From positions 248,001-312,000 of the forward strand of contig NZ_BDAM01000007.1 of the NCBI RefSeq assembly GCF_001895045.1: DNA of 64,000 bases, in the 5' to 3' direction. Below the pieces are notes generated by a model. The model saw nothing but the letters and a program-made list of their open reading frames with translations, was not told the DNA's origin and did no database searches. Shown here piece after piece: positions 50,096-58,802 of this stretch. The translations under genes were made by a program, and so were the position numbers. Every line of letters begins with the position of its first letter. The stretch's first letter is position 1. The stretch comes from Rhodococcus coprophilus NBRC 100603. Its GTDB lineage: Bacteria > Actinomycetota > Actinomycetes > Mycobacteriales > Mycobacteriaceae.

Positions 50096-52228
50096 CTATC
50101 GGATTCGGCTGGTATCGGGTGCGGGTGTCACCCCGGGCGTGTCGGCCTCGGTGTCGGTGTTTTCGTTCGCCTCGTGCTTGGACAGCGCACTCGGCCACCA
50201 GATCTTCTTGCCGAGGTCGATGGACAGTGCGGGCACGAGGAGTGCTCGCACCAGCAGGGCGTCGAGCAATACGCCGAATGCGACGATGAACGCCAACTGC
50301 GCGAGGAACAGCAACGGAATCACTGCGAGTGCCGAGAACGTCGCGGCCAGAACGACTCCCGCGGAAGTAATGACGCCGCCGGTGACCGTCAGGCCGCGCA
50401 ACACGCCCTGCCGGGTGCCGACCTTCTTCGTCTCCTCTCTTACCCGGGTCATCAGGAAGATGTTGTAGTCGATGCCCAGCGCGACGAGGAACACGAAGCC
50501 GAACAACGGCACAACCGGATCCGCACCGGGGAAACCGAATACGTGGTTGAACAACAGCGAGGAGACGCCGAGTGTCGCTGCGAACGACAGGATGACCGTG
50601 AGCATCAGCAGGATCGGTACGACGAGGGCGCGCAACAGCACGATGAGCACGAGCAGCACCACGAGCGTCACCACCGGAATGATGAGGGTGCGGTCGCGAG
50701 TCGCGGTGTCCTTGGTGTCCAGATCGACCGCCGTGGGACCACCGACGAGTGCTTCGGCGCCCTCTACGGCGTGCGTCGCCTCACGGATCCGTTCGACGGT
50801 CTGCTCTGCGGCGAGCGAGTCGGCCGGATCCGACAGGGTGGCCTGCACCGCGACGAGTCCGTCGATGACGACAGGCGCGTTGTCGGGACCGGTGACGGGG
50901 CGGGCTTCGGTGACACCCTCGACGCCGGCGGTAGCGTCGACGACCGCGTCCAGCGAGTCTTCGCGCGCGACGATGGTCGTGGGCGAGCCGGTTCCGGCGT
51001 CGAAGTGCTCGCCGAGGACTTCCTGGCCGGACTTCGAATCGGTCTGCAGAAGGAACACGTCGGACGATGCGACTCCGCTGGCCTTGAACTGGGGTGCGAA
51101 CAGGGCGAAGGCCACGAGTACGAGCGTGCACACGATCCAGATGGGGCGGGGCTTGGATCCCACCCATTGTGCGACACGGCCCCAGAAGCGGTGACCGCTC
51201 TCGATGTCGCTGTGGTCGATGCCGGGTTCGTACTTCGGCCGGGTGGGCCAGAAGGCAACCCGGCCGAGCAACACGAGAGCGGCGGGCAGGAAGGTGACGG
51301 AGGCGAGGAACGAGGCGGCGATGCCGATCGCCGCGACCGGGCCGAGACCGCGATTGGAGTTCAGATCCGAAAGCAGAAGGCACAGCACACCGAGGATGAC
51401 GGTGCCCGCCGACGCGGCGATCGGCTCGATCGCGCCTCGAAGCGCACTCCGCATGGCCGTGTATTTGTCCTGTTCCATCCGCAGTTCTTCGCGGTAGCGG
51501 GAGACGAGCAGCAGCGCGTAGTCCGTCGCGGCGCCGAACACCAGGATGAACATGATGCCCTGGCTCTGCCCGTTGAGCGCGATGATGTCGGCGTCCGCGA
51601 GCAGGTAGACGACCAGGCTCGCGAGGGCGAGCGCGAAGACCGCCGAAATGATGACGACGAACGGCAGGATGGGACTCCGGTAGACCACCACGAGGATGAC
51701 CAGGACGACGCCACCTGCGACGAGCAACAGCAGACCGTCGATACCCGCGAAGGCCGACGACAGGTCGGCGGCCTGGCCGGCCGGGCCTGTCACATGGACG
51801 GTGAGTCCTTCCGGAGCGTTCTCGAAGGCTCCGCGGAGTTCCTCGACCGCGTCCCCGACCTCACCCGAGGCGTCGATCGGGACGATCATCTGGACCGCGT
51901 CGCCGTCCTCGGACGGGATCGGCGGCGGACCGGCCGATTCGGTGGCGATGAACTCGATGTCCTGCGGGGTGATCCCTCCGTCGCGTTCGGCCACCACGAT
52001 CGCCGGGATGAAGTCGCTGCTGCTGAACTGTGCGTACAGTTCGTCGGCCTGGGTGGACTCGGCGGAGGCCGGGAGGAACGAGCTCGCGTCGGTGGACGCG
52101 ACCTCGCTGAGCTTGCCGGCGAACGGCCCGCCTCCACCTGCGGCTACGAGCCACGCTATGAGGAGGAGCGCGGGCAGCAGCCACCTCCAACGACCGGTCT
52201 TGCGTGGTGGTGCGGTTGCAGTGCTCAA
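50096..52228 (-). CDS. MMPL/RND family transporter
   Basis: A 710-residue RND-type transporter with the MMPL pattern: helix 1, a large extracytoplasmic loop, five helices, a second loop, then five to six helices. Motifs include GAATDYALLLVSRYREE and GIDYNIFLMTRVREE. Members export lipids or drugs. An AGGAGG lies just before a TTG at 52228, which I take as the start, since no ATG or GTG is placed sensibly. It is divergent from a MarR regulator, which probably controls it. Confidence 0.88.
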   Translation of the reverse strand: MSTATAPPRKTGRWRWLLPALLLIAWLVAAGGGGPFAGKLSEVASTDASSFLPASAESTQADELYAQFSSSDFIPAIVVAERDGGITPQDIEFIATESAGPPPIPSEDGDAVQMIVPIDASGEVGDAVEELRGAFENAPEGLTVHVTGPAGQAADLSSAFAGIDGLLLLVAGGVVLVILVVVYRSPILPFVVIISAVFALALASLVVYLLADADIIALNGQSQGIMFILVFGAATDYALLLVSRYREELRMEQDKYTAMRSALRGAIEPIAASAGTVILGVLCLLLSDLNSNRGLGPVAAIGIAASFLASVTFLPAALVLLGRVAFWPTRPKYEPGIDHSDIESGHRFWGRVAQWVGSKPRPIWIVCTLVLVAFALFAPQFKASGVASSDVFLLQTDSKSGQEVLGEHFDAGTGSPTTIVAREDSLDAVVDATAGVEGVTEARPVTGPDNAPVVIDGLVAVQATLSDPADSLAAEQTVERIREATHAVEGAEALVGGPTAVDLDTKDTATRDRTLIIPVVTLVVLLVLIVLLRALVVPILLMLTVILSFAATLGVSSLLFNHVFGFPGADPVVPLFGFVFLVALGIDYNIFLMTRVREETKKVGTRQGVLRGLTVTGGVITSAGVVLAATFSALAVIPLLFLAQLAFIVAFGVLLDALLVRALLVPALSIDLGKKIWWPSALSKHEANENTDTEADTPGVTPAPDTSRIR

Positions 52229-52247
52229 GATTCCTCCTGGCGTGAAC

Positions 52248-52271
52248 GAATAATCGAATACTAAATTATTC
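52248..52271. promoter_or_regulatory. inverted repeat between MMPL and MarR genes
   Basis: GAATAAT (52248-52254) and ATTATTC (52265-52271) form an inverted repeat with a 10-base centre, in the 46-bp gap. AT-rich DNA is unusual in this window and fits a MarR operator overlapping both promoters, ending three bases before the MarR start. Confidence 0.6.
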
Positions 52272-52274
52272 AGC

Positions 52275-52784
52275 GTGCTGAACGATGGAGGACCCGACGA
52301 TCTGGGGGCATGGCCCACCGGACGGTTGCTCTCGACCGCCGCCCGGCTCGTCGAGCGCGCGTGGGAACAGCGGCTTCGCAGGCGGGGACTCACCCATGCC
52401 GGCGTGATCGCTTTGCATTCGATTGCGGCACAACCGATGTCGCAGCGAGAAATGGCGCGGGCGTGTCGTGTGACAGATCAGACGATGAGCCGCACCGTCG
52501 ATCATCTCGTGCGCGGCGGATTCGCCACCCGCTCGGTCGATCCGGAGGACGAGCGCCGAATGCGCGTCCGGATCACCGACTCCGGAGCGACCGAATACCG
52601 GCGTGTCCTCGAACTCGAGCGGGACGGTCTCGCCGGCGACGACGCTGGATCGCCGGTTCCGGTCTCCGACCCCGAAACGCTGCGCCGACTTCTCATCGAA
52701 ATCGTCCTCGCGCACCGGGACATGTCGCCTCACGTGAGCGGGAGTACCCACGACGGCCACGGGCCACCCCCGGAAACGGGTTGA
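52275..52784 (+). CDS. MarR family transcriptional regulator
   Basis: A 169-residue winged-helix regulator. The core helix-turn-helix is MSQREMARACRVTDQTMSRT, followed by the wing with DERRMRVRITDSG. The C-terminal tail is Gly/Pro-rich. It begins with GTG. The divergent MMPL transporter is the likely target, as is common for drug-responsive MarR-pump pairs. Confidence 0.92.
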   Translation: MLNDGGPDDLGAWPTGRLLSTAARLVERAWEQRLRRRGLTHAGVIALHSIAAQPMSQREMARACRVTDQTMSRTVDHLVRGGFATRSVDPEDERRMRVRITDSGATEYRRVLELERDGLAGDDAGSPVPVSDPETLRRLLIEIVLAHRDMSPHVSGSTHDGHGPPPETG

Positions 52785-52805
52785 CGCCGCGCGATAGGGT
52801 TGACC

Positions 52806-53615
52806 ATGGCTTTCGCGCAGCCGGATCGACCTCGGGCGCACCTGCCCGAGCCCGTACCGTCGCCCGCCGTCGTCACGGCGCTGCGTCGCGGCGTATGCGT
52901 CTTCGCGGAGGAAGAAGCGCTCCTGCTCACCGAAGCCGCAGACTCCGAGCGGGAGCTGGACGTTCTCGTCGCGAGACGGATCGCGGGGGAGCCTCTCGAG
53001 CATCTCCTCGGATGGGTGCAGTTCTGCGACATGCGCATCGCGGTGACGCCCGGCGTGTTCGTCCCGCGGCGTCGTACGGAGTTCCTGACCGGATGCGCCG
53101 CCCGGTCGGCGCCCGCGAATCCGGTGGTCGTGGACGTGTGCTGCGGGTGCGGTGCGGTAGCGACGGTGCTCGCCGCGACGCTCGACGGGGCCGAGGTGTA
53201 CGCGACGGACATCGATCCCGTCGCCGTACGATGCGCGCGGCTCAACCTGCCGCCCGATCGGGTCTTCGAGGGTGATCTGTTCGAGGCGCTGCCCGATTCG
53301 TTGCGCGGCCGTGTCGACGTGCTGGTCGCGAACGCCCCGTACGTGCCGTCGGCCGCGATCGGGTCGATGCCGCGCGAGGCACGGTGCTCCGAACCGCGCG
53401 TCGCGCTGGACGGCGGTGAGGACGGACTCGACATCCACCGCCGTCTCGCTGCCGAGGCGGATCGATGGCTCGGTCCCGGAGGACATCTGCTGATCGAGAC
53501 TGCAGCGAGTCAGGCGCCTGTCGCGGAAAAGATGCTGGCGCACGCCGGCTTCCGCGCGCGAACACGATTCTCGGACGAGTCCGACGCCACGGTCGTCGTC
53601 GGTGACCGTCGGTGA
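52806..53615 (+). CDS. PrmC-related protein N5-glutamine methyltransferase homologue
   Basis: A 269-residue SAM-dependent methyltransferase of the PrmC-related group. The PrmC-like N-terminal helical domain leads to GEPLEHLLGWVQF. The SAM-binding motif is VVDVCCGCGAVA. The catalytic signature reads NAPYVPS, where true PrmC has NPPY. The substrate may therefore differ from release factors. The ATG at 52806 follows a TTG at 52800 in frame; ATG is preferred. It lies 21 bases after the MarR gene on the same strand. Confidence 0.85.
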   Translation: MAFAQPDRPRAHLPEPVPSPAVVTALRRGVCVFAEEEALLLTEAADSERELDVLVARRIAGEPLEHLLGWVQFCDMRIAVTPGVFVPRRRTEFLTGCAARSAPANPVVVDVCCGCGAVATVLAATLDGAEVYATDIDPVAVRCARLNLPPDRVFEGDLFEALPDSLRGRVDVLVANAPYVPSAAIGSMPREARCSEPRVALDGGEDGLDIHRRLAAEADRWLGPGGHLLIETAASQAPVAEKMLAHAGFRARTRFSDESDATVVVGDRR

Positions 53616-53622
53616 CATGTCG

Positions 53623-54408
53623 TCAGCCCAGTGGCAGTTCGGCGAATATCGACGTCGGCGCGGTAGATCCACCTGCGGGTTCCACGCTGAATCCGAGGGC
53701 CGTGGCACCGGAGATGTCCTCCAGCAGCGCGGTGGTCGACGGGGCCACATCGGCCGGGGACATCGTGCCCGCGGACTGCGGACCCTCCGGCCCCATCAGC
53801 CACATCTGATAGACGGTCCCGTCTGCAGGCGGCGCCACGTTGTTCATCACGAGCACGCCGGCGTCGGCTTCCTTGGAGAAGACGACCGTTACCGCGCCGC
53901 CTCCCTCGAGGACGCCGGTGGTGGTGCGCACATCGTCTGCCGCGAGCACCTGCTCGGCGAGCGGGCGGTCCGTCGTCTGCGACCACTGGTTCGCGACGAC
54001 GACACCGCCGAGCGCGACGACGACGGCCACCGCCGCGGCGAGCAGGAAGTTCCGTCGCCTGCTCTGCCGGCGACGTTCGTCGAGCGAGACGACGTCGGAC
54101 GAACCCTCGACCGGTCGCTCCGCGTTCACCTGGACGCCGGGTTCCGGGGCACGGCCCGTGGACGTCTCCGCGGCGACCAGATCGAGCAACCGGCTCCGGA
54201 GTCCGGCCGGCGGCTCGGTTGCGGTCGCGGCGGACATCGCGGCGAGAGTCTCCCGGATATCGCGTACGTCGGCGGCGAAACGGGCCGCAGTTTCGGGCGT
54301 GGCGTCGTCCAACTGTGCGGAAACCTCGTCCCGCTCATCGGGCGCGACCGCATCGAGAGCGATCACGGGCGCCATCTCGAGCAGATCACGTTCGTCTTCA
54401 AGCGCCAT
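53623..54408 (-). CDS. rskA: anti-sigma-K factor RskA
   Basis: A 261-residue membrane anti-sigma factor. The cytosolic N-terminal domain (about 1-115) would bind SigK. One helix spans about 119-140. The extracytoplasmic RskA domain includes VYQMWLMGPEGP. In M. tuberculosis RskA is released by regulated proteolysis under redox or envelope signals. The start overlaps the sigK stop by 11 bp, so sigma and anti-sigma are coupled. Confidence 0.95.
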   Translation of the reverse strand: MALEDERDLLEMAPVIALDAVAPDERDEVSAQLDDATPETAARFAADVRDIRETLAAMSAATATEPPAGLRSRLLDLVAAETSTGRAPEPGVQVNAERPVEGSSDVVSLDERRRQSRRRNFLLAAAVAVVVALGGVVVANQWSQTTDRPLAEQVLAADDVRTTTGVLEGGGAVTVVFSKEADAGVLVMNNVAPPADGTVYQMWLMGPEGPQSAGTMSPADVAPSTTALLEDISGATALGFSVEPAGGSTAPTSIFAELPLG

Positions 54409-54973
54409 CAGAAGTCACCCCCAAACAGGTCTTCAGTCGGAGTAGTCCGTCGCGGATGCGCGACTTGACGGTCGGTAGAGTCGATGAAAGTTCTTCTGCG
54501 ACTTCTCGATATGTGTATCCGCCGTAATACGCGAGTTCGACGGATTTGCGCTGGAGGTCGGTGAGCGAGCCCAGACAGTCCGTCACACGCCGGCGATCGT
54601 CGCGCTGGGTGACCTCTTCGCTCACGGAGTCGAAAGCCGAATCTACGCTCGACGAGCCGTATCGAGACTCACGGTCGGCGCCGGACTGTTCGCTGCGCAC
54701 CCGATCGACCGCCCGCCGGTGCGCGAGCGTGATGATCCACGACAAAGCCGATCCCTGGCTCTCGTCGAAGCTTCCGGCCGACCGCCACACCTGGAGGTAG
54801 ACCTCCTGCGTCGTCTCCTCGCTGTAACCGGGATCGCGAAGAACTCGCAGCACCATGCCGAAAACGCGGGCACGAGTGGCGTCGTAGAGTTCGGCGAACG
54901 CGTCCTGGTCCTGCGCGGCTACACGCGTGAGCAGCGCCCCCAGAGTGTCGGTGTCCCTACCGACGCCGGTCAT
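54398..54973 (-). CDS. sigK: ECF RNA polymerase sigma factor SigK
   Basis: A 191-residue ECF sigma factor. Region 2 includes FAELYDATRARVFGMV, and region 4 includes SVELAYYGGYTYREVAEEL followed by LPTVKSRIRDGLLRLK. The Met at 54973 fits family length; an upstream extension is possible but lacks similarity. In mycobacteria SigK drives mpt70/mpt83. Here an MPT83-like gene with a matching promoter lies 1 kb away. No own promoter of the SigK type was found directly upstream; transcription may come from the hydrolase promoter. Confidence 0.95.
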   Translation of the reverse strand: MTGVGRDTDTLGALLTRVAAQDQDAFAELYDATRARVFGMVLRVLRDPGYSEETTQEVYLQVWRSAGSFDESQGSALSWIITLAHRRAVDRVRSEQSGADRESRYGSSSVDSAFDSVSEEVTQRDDRRRVTDCLGSLTDLQRKSVELAYYGGYTYREVAEELSSTLPTVKSRIRDGLLRLKTCLGVTSDGA

Positions 54974-55144
54974 CGGCTCAGTCCGCTCATCGATGGAAAG
55001 CCTAGCCGGACGAAACCGGCGGCTCAAGACATCCGTGTACAGCACCACGGCCACCTCCGTGAATTACAGGGACTACGGAGCACGGATTCGACGGTCTCGC
55101 CGACGGCCGTGTCGCCGCACGACGAGGGAAGGAATCGTCGCAGA

Positions 55145-55777
55145 TCAGGAAGCATGATCGTCTCCGGGCCAGGTCGACGGTTCGGTGGCGAGGGTGCACA
55201 CCAGGAAGTCGACGGTCGTGGTCGCCCACCAGCCGGGGTCGGTGAGCATGAAATGTCCGCCTCCGGGCAGCGGACGCCAGCGTGCCTTCACACCGCGGTC
55301 GCGGGCGGCCATCGCCTGGCTCTGCGCTGCCCGCGGATCGGTCGCGTGGTCTTCGGTGCCGTGGGCGACCAGCAGATGCCGGCCGGCGGGTACCTGCTCC
55401 GCATCGTTCTCCGGCCACCACGGCGCGAGCGCGACGACGGATTCCACACCGTCCTGCGACGCGAGGTGCGCCGCTACCCGTCCACCCATCGAATGGCCCA
55501 CGAGCCCGATCCGGGTCTGTCCTCGCCGGGCCGCGCGGTCGAGCGCCTCGAGCGCGTCGCGGACAGGACTCATATGGGTCCCGTTCCACCCGCGGTAGCG
55601 GTAGTGCACCTGCTCCACGCTGATGTGATGCGGGCGAAGGCGTGAGGCCAGCGTGCGCGTGAACGCGGACATCCGAAGCTGCGGTAGATGCCACGGACGC
55701 GCCGGTTCGGTACCGACGGGCAGGCCACCCGGCAACACCAGCACGTGGGCTCGCGAGAGGCCCGGAGGAATCTCCAT
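55145..55777 (-). CDS. alpha/beta hydrolase family protein in the SigK locus
   Basis: A 210-residue cytosolic hydrolase. The HG-like strand LVLPGGLPVG, the nucleophile elbow VGHSMGGRVAAHLA and the late GGGHFMLTDPG with the catalytic His are visible. The substrate is unknown. The ATG at 55777 has no ribosome site. A SigK-type promoter ends 8 bases upstream, so the transcript is probably leaderless. The sigK gene follows 171 bases downstream on the same strand. Confidence 0.85.
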   Translation of the reverse strand: MEIPPGLSRAHVLVLPGGLPVGTEPARPWHLPQLRMSAFTRTLASRLRPHHISVEQVHYRYRGWNGTHMSPVRDALEALDRAARRGQTRIGLVGHSMGGRVAAHLASQDGVESVVALAPWWPENDAEQVPAGRHLLVAHGTEDHATDPRAAQSQAMAARDRGVKARWRPLPGGGHFMLTDPGWWATTTVDFLVCTLATEPSTWPGDDHAS

Positions 55778-55784
55778 GACCGTT

Positions 55785-55811
55785 GTTCGTTGCAGCCCGC
55801 AACATGGATGG
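55785..55811 (-). promoter_or_regulatory. candidate SigK promoter for the alpha/beta hydrolase
   Basis: On the minus strand, CCATCC (55806-55811) is followed by a 15-base spacer and ACGAAC (55785-55790). This keeps the central CGAA of the CCGAAT -10 element. Transcription would begin near the ATG at 55777. The spacer equals that of the two better matches nearby. Confidence 0.5.
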
Positions 55812-55847
55812 GTCCGATGTGTCGGATGAAAAACTCCACGCACCGAC

Positions 55848-55874
55848 CCATCCGCCTTCACACTGGTACCGAAT
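55848..55874 (+). promoter_or_regulatory. SigK promoter for the MPT83-like gene
   Basis: CCATCC (55848-55853), a 15-base spacer, then CCGAAT (55869-55874). Both hexamers match the elements known for mycobacterial SigK promoters. The coding start is 62 bases downstream, after a GAAGGGA-type ribosome site. Confidence 0.8.
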
Positions 55875-55936
55875 GACCCCTGACACATCGATCGGCGTGG
55901 TCGTCCAGGCCACGGCTTACGAAGGGAATTTCAGTC

Positions 55937-56605
55937 ATGAAGATTGCTACACGTAAGAGCCTGGCGATCATCGGAATCGGTGCGATGTCCGCCTTCGGTG
56001 TCGCGGCCTGTTCGTCCGACGATTCCGGCTCTTCGTCGGACACCTCGGCAGCAACCACGACGACCAGTTCTGCAATGGAGACCACGGAAAGCACCTCGGC
56101 TCAGGCCGCGGCAGCGGGTCCTGTCGGTCCCGGTTGCGCCGCGTACGTCGAGGCGAACCCGACCGGTCCCGCGTCCGTCGAAGAACTGTCGACGCAGACG
56201 ATCACCGAGGCCGCGGGCAACGTGCCGGTCCTTACCACGCTGACGCAGGCGGTCTCCGGTCAGCTCAACCCCGACGTCAACCTTGTCGAAACGCTGGACG
56301 GCGGCGAATACACCGTCTTCGCACCGGTCGACGATGCCTTCGCCGCACTCGACCCCGCGACGATCGAAACGCTGAAGACCGACTCGGGAATGCTGACGGA
56401 CATCCTCACCTACCACGTGGTTCCGGGTGAGCTCACCATCGATGACGTGGCGGGTACCCAGACCACGGTCGAGGGCGGGACCGTCGAGGTCACCGGCTCC
56501 GGCGATATGTGGACGGTCAACGGCGCCAACGTCATCTGTGGCGGTATCGAGACCGAGAACGGCGTCGTCTACCTCATCGACGGTGTCCTGACTCCGCCGC
56601 AGTAG
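55937..56605 (+). CDS. MPT83-like lipoprotein with fasciclin domain
   Basis: A 222-residue exported lipoprotein. The signal peptide ends in a lipobox (GVAAC, Cys25). A Ser/Thr-rich linker leads to one fasciclin (FAS1) domain (about 80-222), with [13 protein letters not shown] and [11 protein letters not shown]. It resembles M. tuberculosis MPT83/MPT70, surface or secreted proteins of the SigK regulon. A SigK promoter lies upstream and the lipocalin gene follows 39 bases downstream. Confidence 0.93.
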   Translation: MKIATRKSLAIIGIGAMSAFGVAACSSDDSGSSSDTSAATTTTSSAMETTESTSAQAAAAGPVGPGCAAYVEANPTGPASVEELSTQTITEAAGNVPVLTTLTQAVSGQLNPDVNLVETLDGGEYTVFAPVDDAFAALDPATIETLKTDSGMLTDILTYHVVPGELTIDDVAGTQTTVEGGTVEVTGSGDMWTVNGANVICGGIETENGVVYLIDGVLTPPQ

Positions 56606-56644
56606 GCACCACCCTCCGACACGTCTAGGGAAGGTCAGGTTTCG

Positions 56645-57235
56645 ATGCGGAAAATCCGCAACGGCGTTCGGGGACTCGCGGCGGCGTTCATCGCCGCCGC
56701 GGGTGCGTTCGCTTTCGCAGCACCGGCGCAGGCTGCTCCGCTCACGCCCGTTCCACAACTGGACGTGAACAGGTATGTCGGCCAGTGGTATCAGCTCGCT
56801 GCCAATCCGGCACCGTTCAACATCGACTGCGTACGTGACACCACGGCGAACTACACGTTGCTCGACGAACGCAATGTCCGGGTCGAGAACTCGTGCACCA
56901 CGGTCACCGGTGAACGTCGCGGGATCGTCGGGAATGCCAGGGTCAACGACACCGCGCAACTCCATGTGTCGTTCCCCGGTGTGCCGTTCCAGGACTCGTT
57001 GGACGGACCGACGAACTACATCGTCACCTATCTGGCAGACGATTATTCGTGGGCCTTCGTCGGTGACTCGACACGCCTTTCGGGGTTCGTGCTGTCGCGG
57101 TCTCCGGTTGTCGATCCTGCTGCATGGCAGGAGATCCGGCGGGTCGTCGAGAACAGCGGGTACAACGCGTGCCTGATGCTGACCTCGCCGACGACCGAGG
57201 GGATGCAGGACATCAGGCCACTCTGCACCGTCTGA
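56645..57235 (+). CDS. secreted lipocalin family protein
   Basis: A 196-residue exported lipocalin with a signal peptide ending near AQAAP (residue 31). The lipocalin signature VNRYVGQWYQLA starts the barrel. TNYIVTYLADDYSWAFVGD and GFVLSRSPVV follow. Bacterial lipocalins (Blc-like) bind fatty acids or lysophospholipids and are often induced by envelope or photo-oxidative stress. It probably shares the MPT83-like gene's promoter. The 3' end carries a 24-base-spaced duplication across the stop codon. Confidence 0.9.
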   Translation: MRKIRNGVRGLAAAFIAAAGAFAFAAPAQAAPLTPVPQLDVNRYVGQWYQLAANPAPFNIDCVRDTTANYTLLDERNVRVENSCTTVTGERRGIVGNARVNDTAQLHVSFPGVPFQDSLDGPTNYIVTYLADDYSWAFVGDSTRLSGFVLSRSPVVDPAAWQEIRRVVENSGYNACLMLTSPTTEGMQDIRPLCTV

Positions 57236-57274
57236 TCCAGACCCATCTGCACCGTCTGATTCCGGTCGGGGAGG

Positions 57275-57304
57275 AGGAGGGCCCGCCGTACGGCGGGCCC
57301 TCCT
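57275..57304. terminator. palindromic bidirectional terminator
   Basis: A 30-base palindrome (AGGAGGGCCCGCCG, TA, and its complement) between the convergent lipocalin and SDR genes, ending in CCTT. Confidence 0.8.
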
Positions 57305-57321
57305 TCCGTGCGTTTCGACGG

Positions 57322-58794
57322 TCAGGATTCCGAGCGCGACGCCTTGCCGGCGATGTTCTCGAGCATGCCGCGGAAGATTATGCCGTGGAACGGCAACAAC
57401 GAGTACCAGTAGAGCCGTCCGGCGATCCCCCTGGGGAAGAAGATCGCTCGTTGCGTCAGTCGCGTCCGGTCGGCCGCGAGTCGCTCGATCCGCCACTCCA
57501 GCCACGCGCCACCCGGCGCTCGCATCTCGGCGCGCAACCGGAGCAGTTCGGGTCGCTCGATGCGTTCGACGCGCCAGAAGTCGAGTGCGTCGCCGGTGTG
57601 GAGCGTCCGCGGATCGCGGCGGCCCCGGTTCAATCCCACGCCGCCGGCGAACCGGTCGAGCCAGCCGCGCACGGTCCACGCGAGCGGGAAGGAATACCAG
57701 CCGTTTTCGCCGCCGATGCTCTCGACCACGGCGAACACCCGATCGGCCGACGTGTCCGACTCGGCCGAACGCTCGTCGATGTAGACCACCTCGCCTGCCC
57801 AATCGGGATCGGACGGCAACGCATCAGCCGGCGCGCCGACGGGGGAGGCGCTCGACCAGGTGGTTTCGACCTCGCCGTGTTCGAGACGGTTCAGGGCGAG
57901 ACGTACGGCATCCCGGTAACCGGTGAGTCCCTCCGGCGGGGGAGGGATCACGTCGTCGATGTCGTGGTTGCGCATCACCGCGTCCGATCCCAGCGATTCG
58001 ATGAGCGCTCTGCCGAGCCCGGGCGGGATCGGGGTGACGAGCCCGATCCACAGGCCCGCGAGCCGCGGCGTCAGTACGGGCAGCACGACGATACGACGCC
58101 TGGCCAGACCCGCGACCTCCGAATACACCTGCATCATCTCGCCGTAGCGCAGCACGTCGGGCCCGCCGATGTCGTAGGCACCGCTGCGGGCGAGGGGGGC
58201 GTCGGCGGCGGCGACGAGATAGTGCAGGACGTCGCGGACCGCGATCGGCTGGATCCGGTTGTTCACCCAGCGCGGTGTGGTCATCACCGGAAGCCGGTTG
58301 CTCAGGTGCCGGATCATCTCGAACGAGGCCGAGCCCGAACCGATCACGACGCCGGCCTGGAGAACCAGAGTGGGAACGCCCGATTCGAGAAGAATCCGTC
58401 CGACCTGCGCGCGAGAACTCAGATGTGGTGACAGTCGGCCCGATTCGGGGTGCAGCCCTCCGAGGTAGACCAGACGCGACACTCCGGACTCCCGTGCCAC
58501 GGTCGCCACGTTCTCCGCCGCCCGCCGTTCCGCTTCGACGAATTCGTCCCGGCCGCCCATCGAATGGACCAGGTAGTAGAGGACGTCGACGTCCTTGCAT
58601 GCCGTGCGGAGCGACTCGATGTCGGTGAGATCGCCACGCACGATCTCCACATCGTCTGCCCACGGCACGTCCCGGAGCTTGTCCGGGCTGCGTGCGAGCA
58701 CCCGGACCTGGTATCCGGCGTCGAGAAGGCGTGGCGTGAGCCGCCCGCCGATGTATCCGGTCGCACCGGTGACGAGGACGCGTCCGCCGGTCAT
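57322..58794 (-). CDS. NAD(P)-binding atypical SDR with C-terminal DUF2867 domain
   Basis: A 490-residue protein. The N-terminal Rossmann domain (about 1-290) starts VLVTGATGYIGGRL and resembles NmrA/complex-I-associated SDR. The C-terminal part (about 320-490) is DUF2867, with TWTVRGWLDRFAGG-type sequence, LEWRIERLAADRTRL and GRLYWYSLLPFH. Function unknown. A GTG at 58806 in frame would overlap the upstream stop by 4 bp and is an alternative start. It is the distal gene of the 30-aa-peptide/SDR transcript. Confidence 0.85.
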   Translation of the reverse strand: MTGGRVLVTGATGYIGGRLTPRLLDAGYQVRVLARSPDKLRDVPWADDVEIVRGDLTDIESLRTACKDVDVLYYLVHSMGGRDEFVEAERRAAENVATVARESGVSRLVYLGGLHPESGRLSPHLSSRAQVGRILLESGVPTLVLQAGVVIGSGSASFEMIRHLSNRLPVMTTPRWVNNRIQPIAVRDVLHYLVAAADAPLARSGAYDIGGPDVLRYGEMMQVYSEVAGLARRRIVVLPVLTPRLAGLWIGLVTPIPPGLGRALIESLGSDAVMRNHDIDDVIPPPPEGLTGYRDAVRLALNRLEHGEVETTWSSASPVGAPADALPSDPDWAGEVVYIDERSAESDTSADRVFAVVESIGGENGWYSFPLAWTVRGWLDRFAGGVGLNRGRRDPRTLHTGDALDFWRVERIERPELLRLRAEMRAPGGAWLEWRIERLAADRTRLTQRAIFFPRGIAGRLYWYSLLPFHGIIFRGMLENIAGKASRSES

Positions 58795-58802
58795 ATCGGC
58801 CG

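Noticed and set aside
54974-55144. SigK autoregulatory promoter directly before sigK
   Set aside because: No CCATCC-N15-CCGAAT match on the minus strand; the nearest CGATGG and ATTCG pieces are not at the right spacing.
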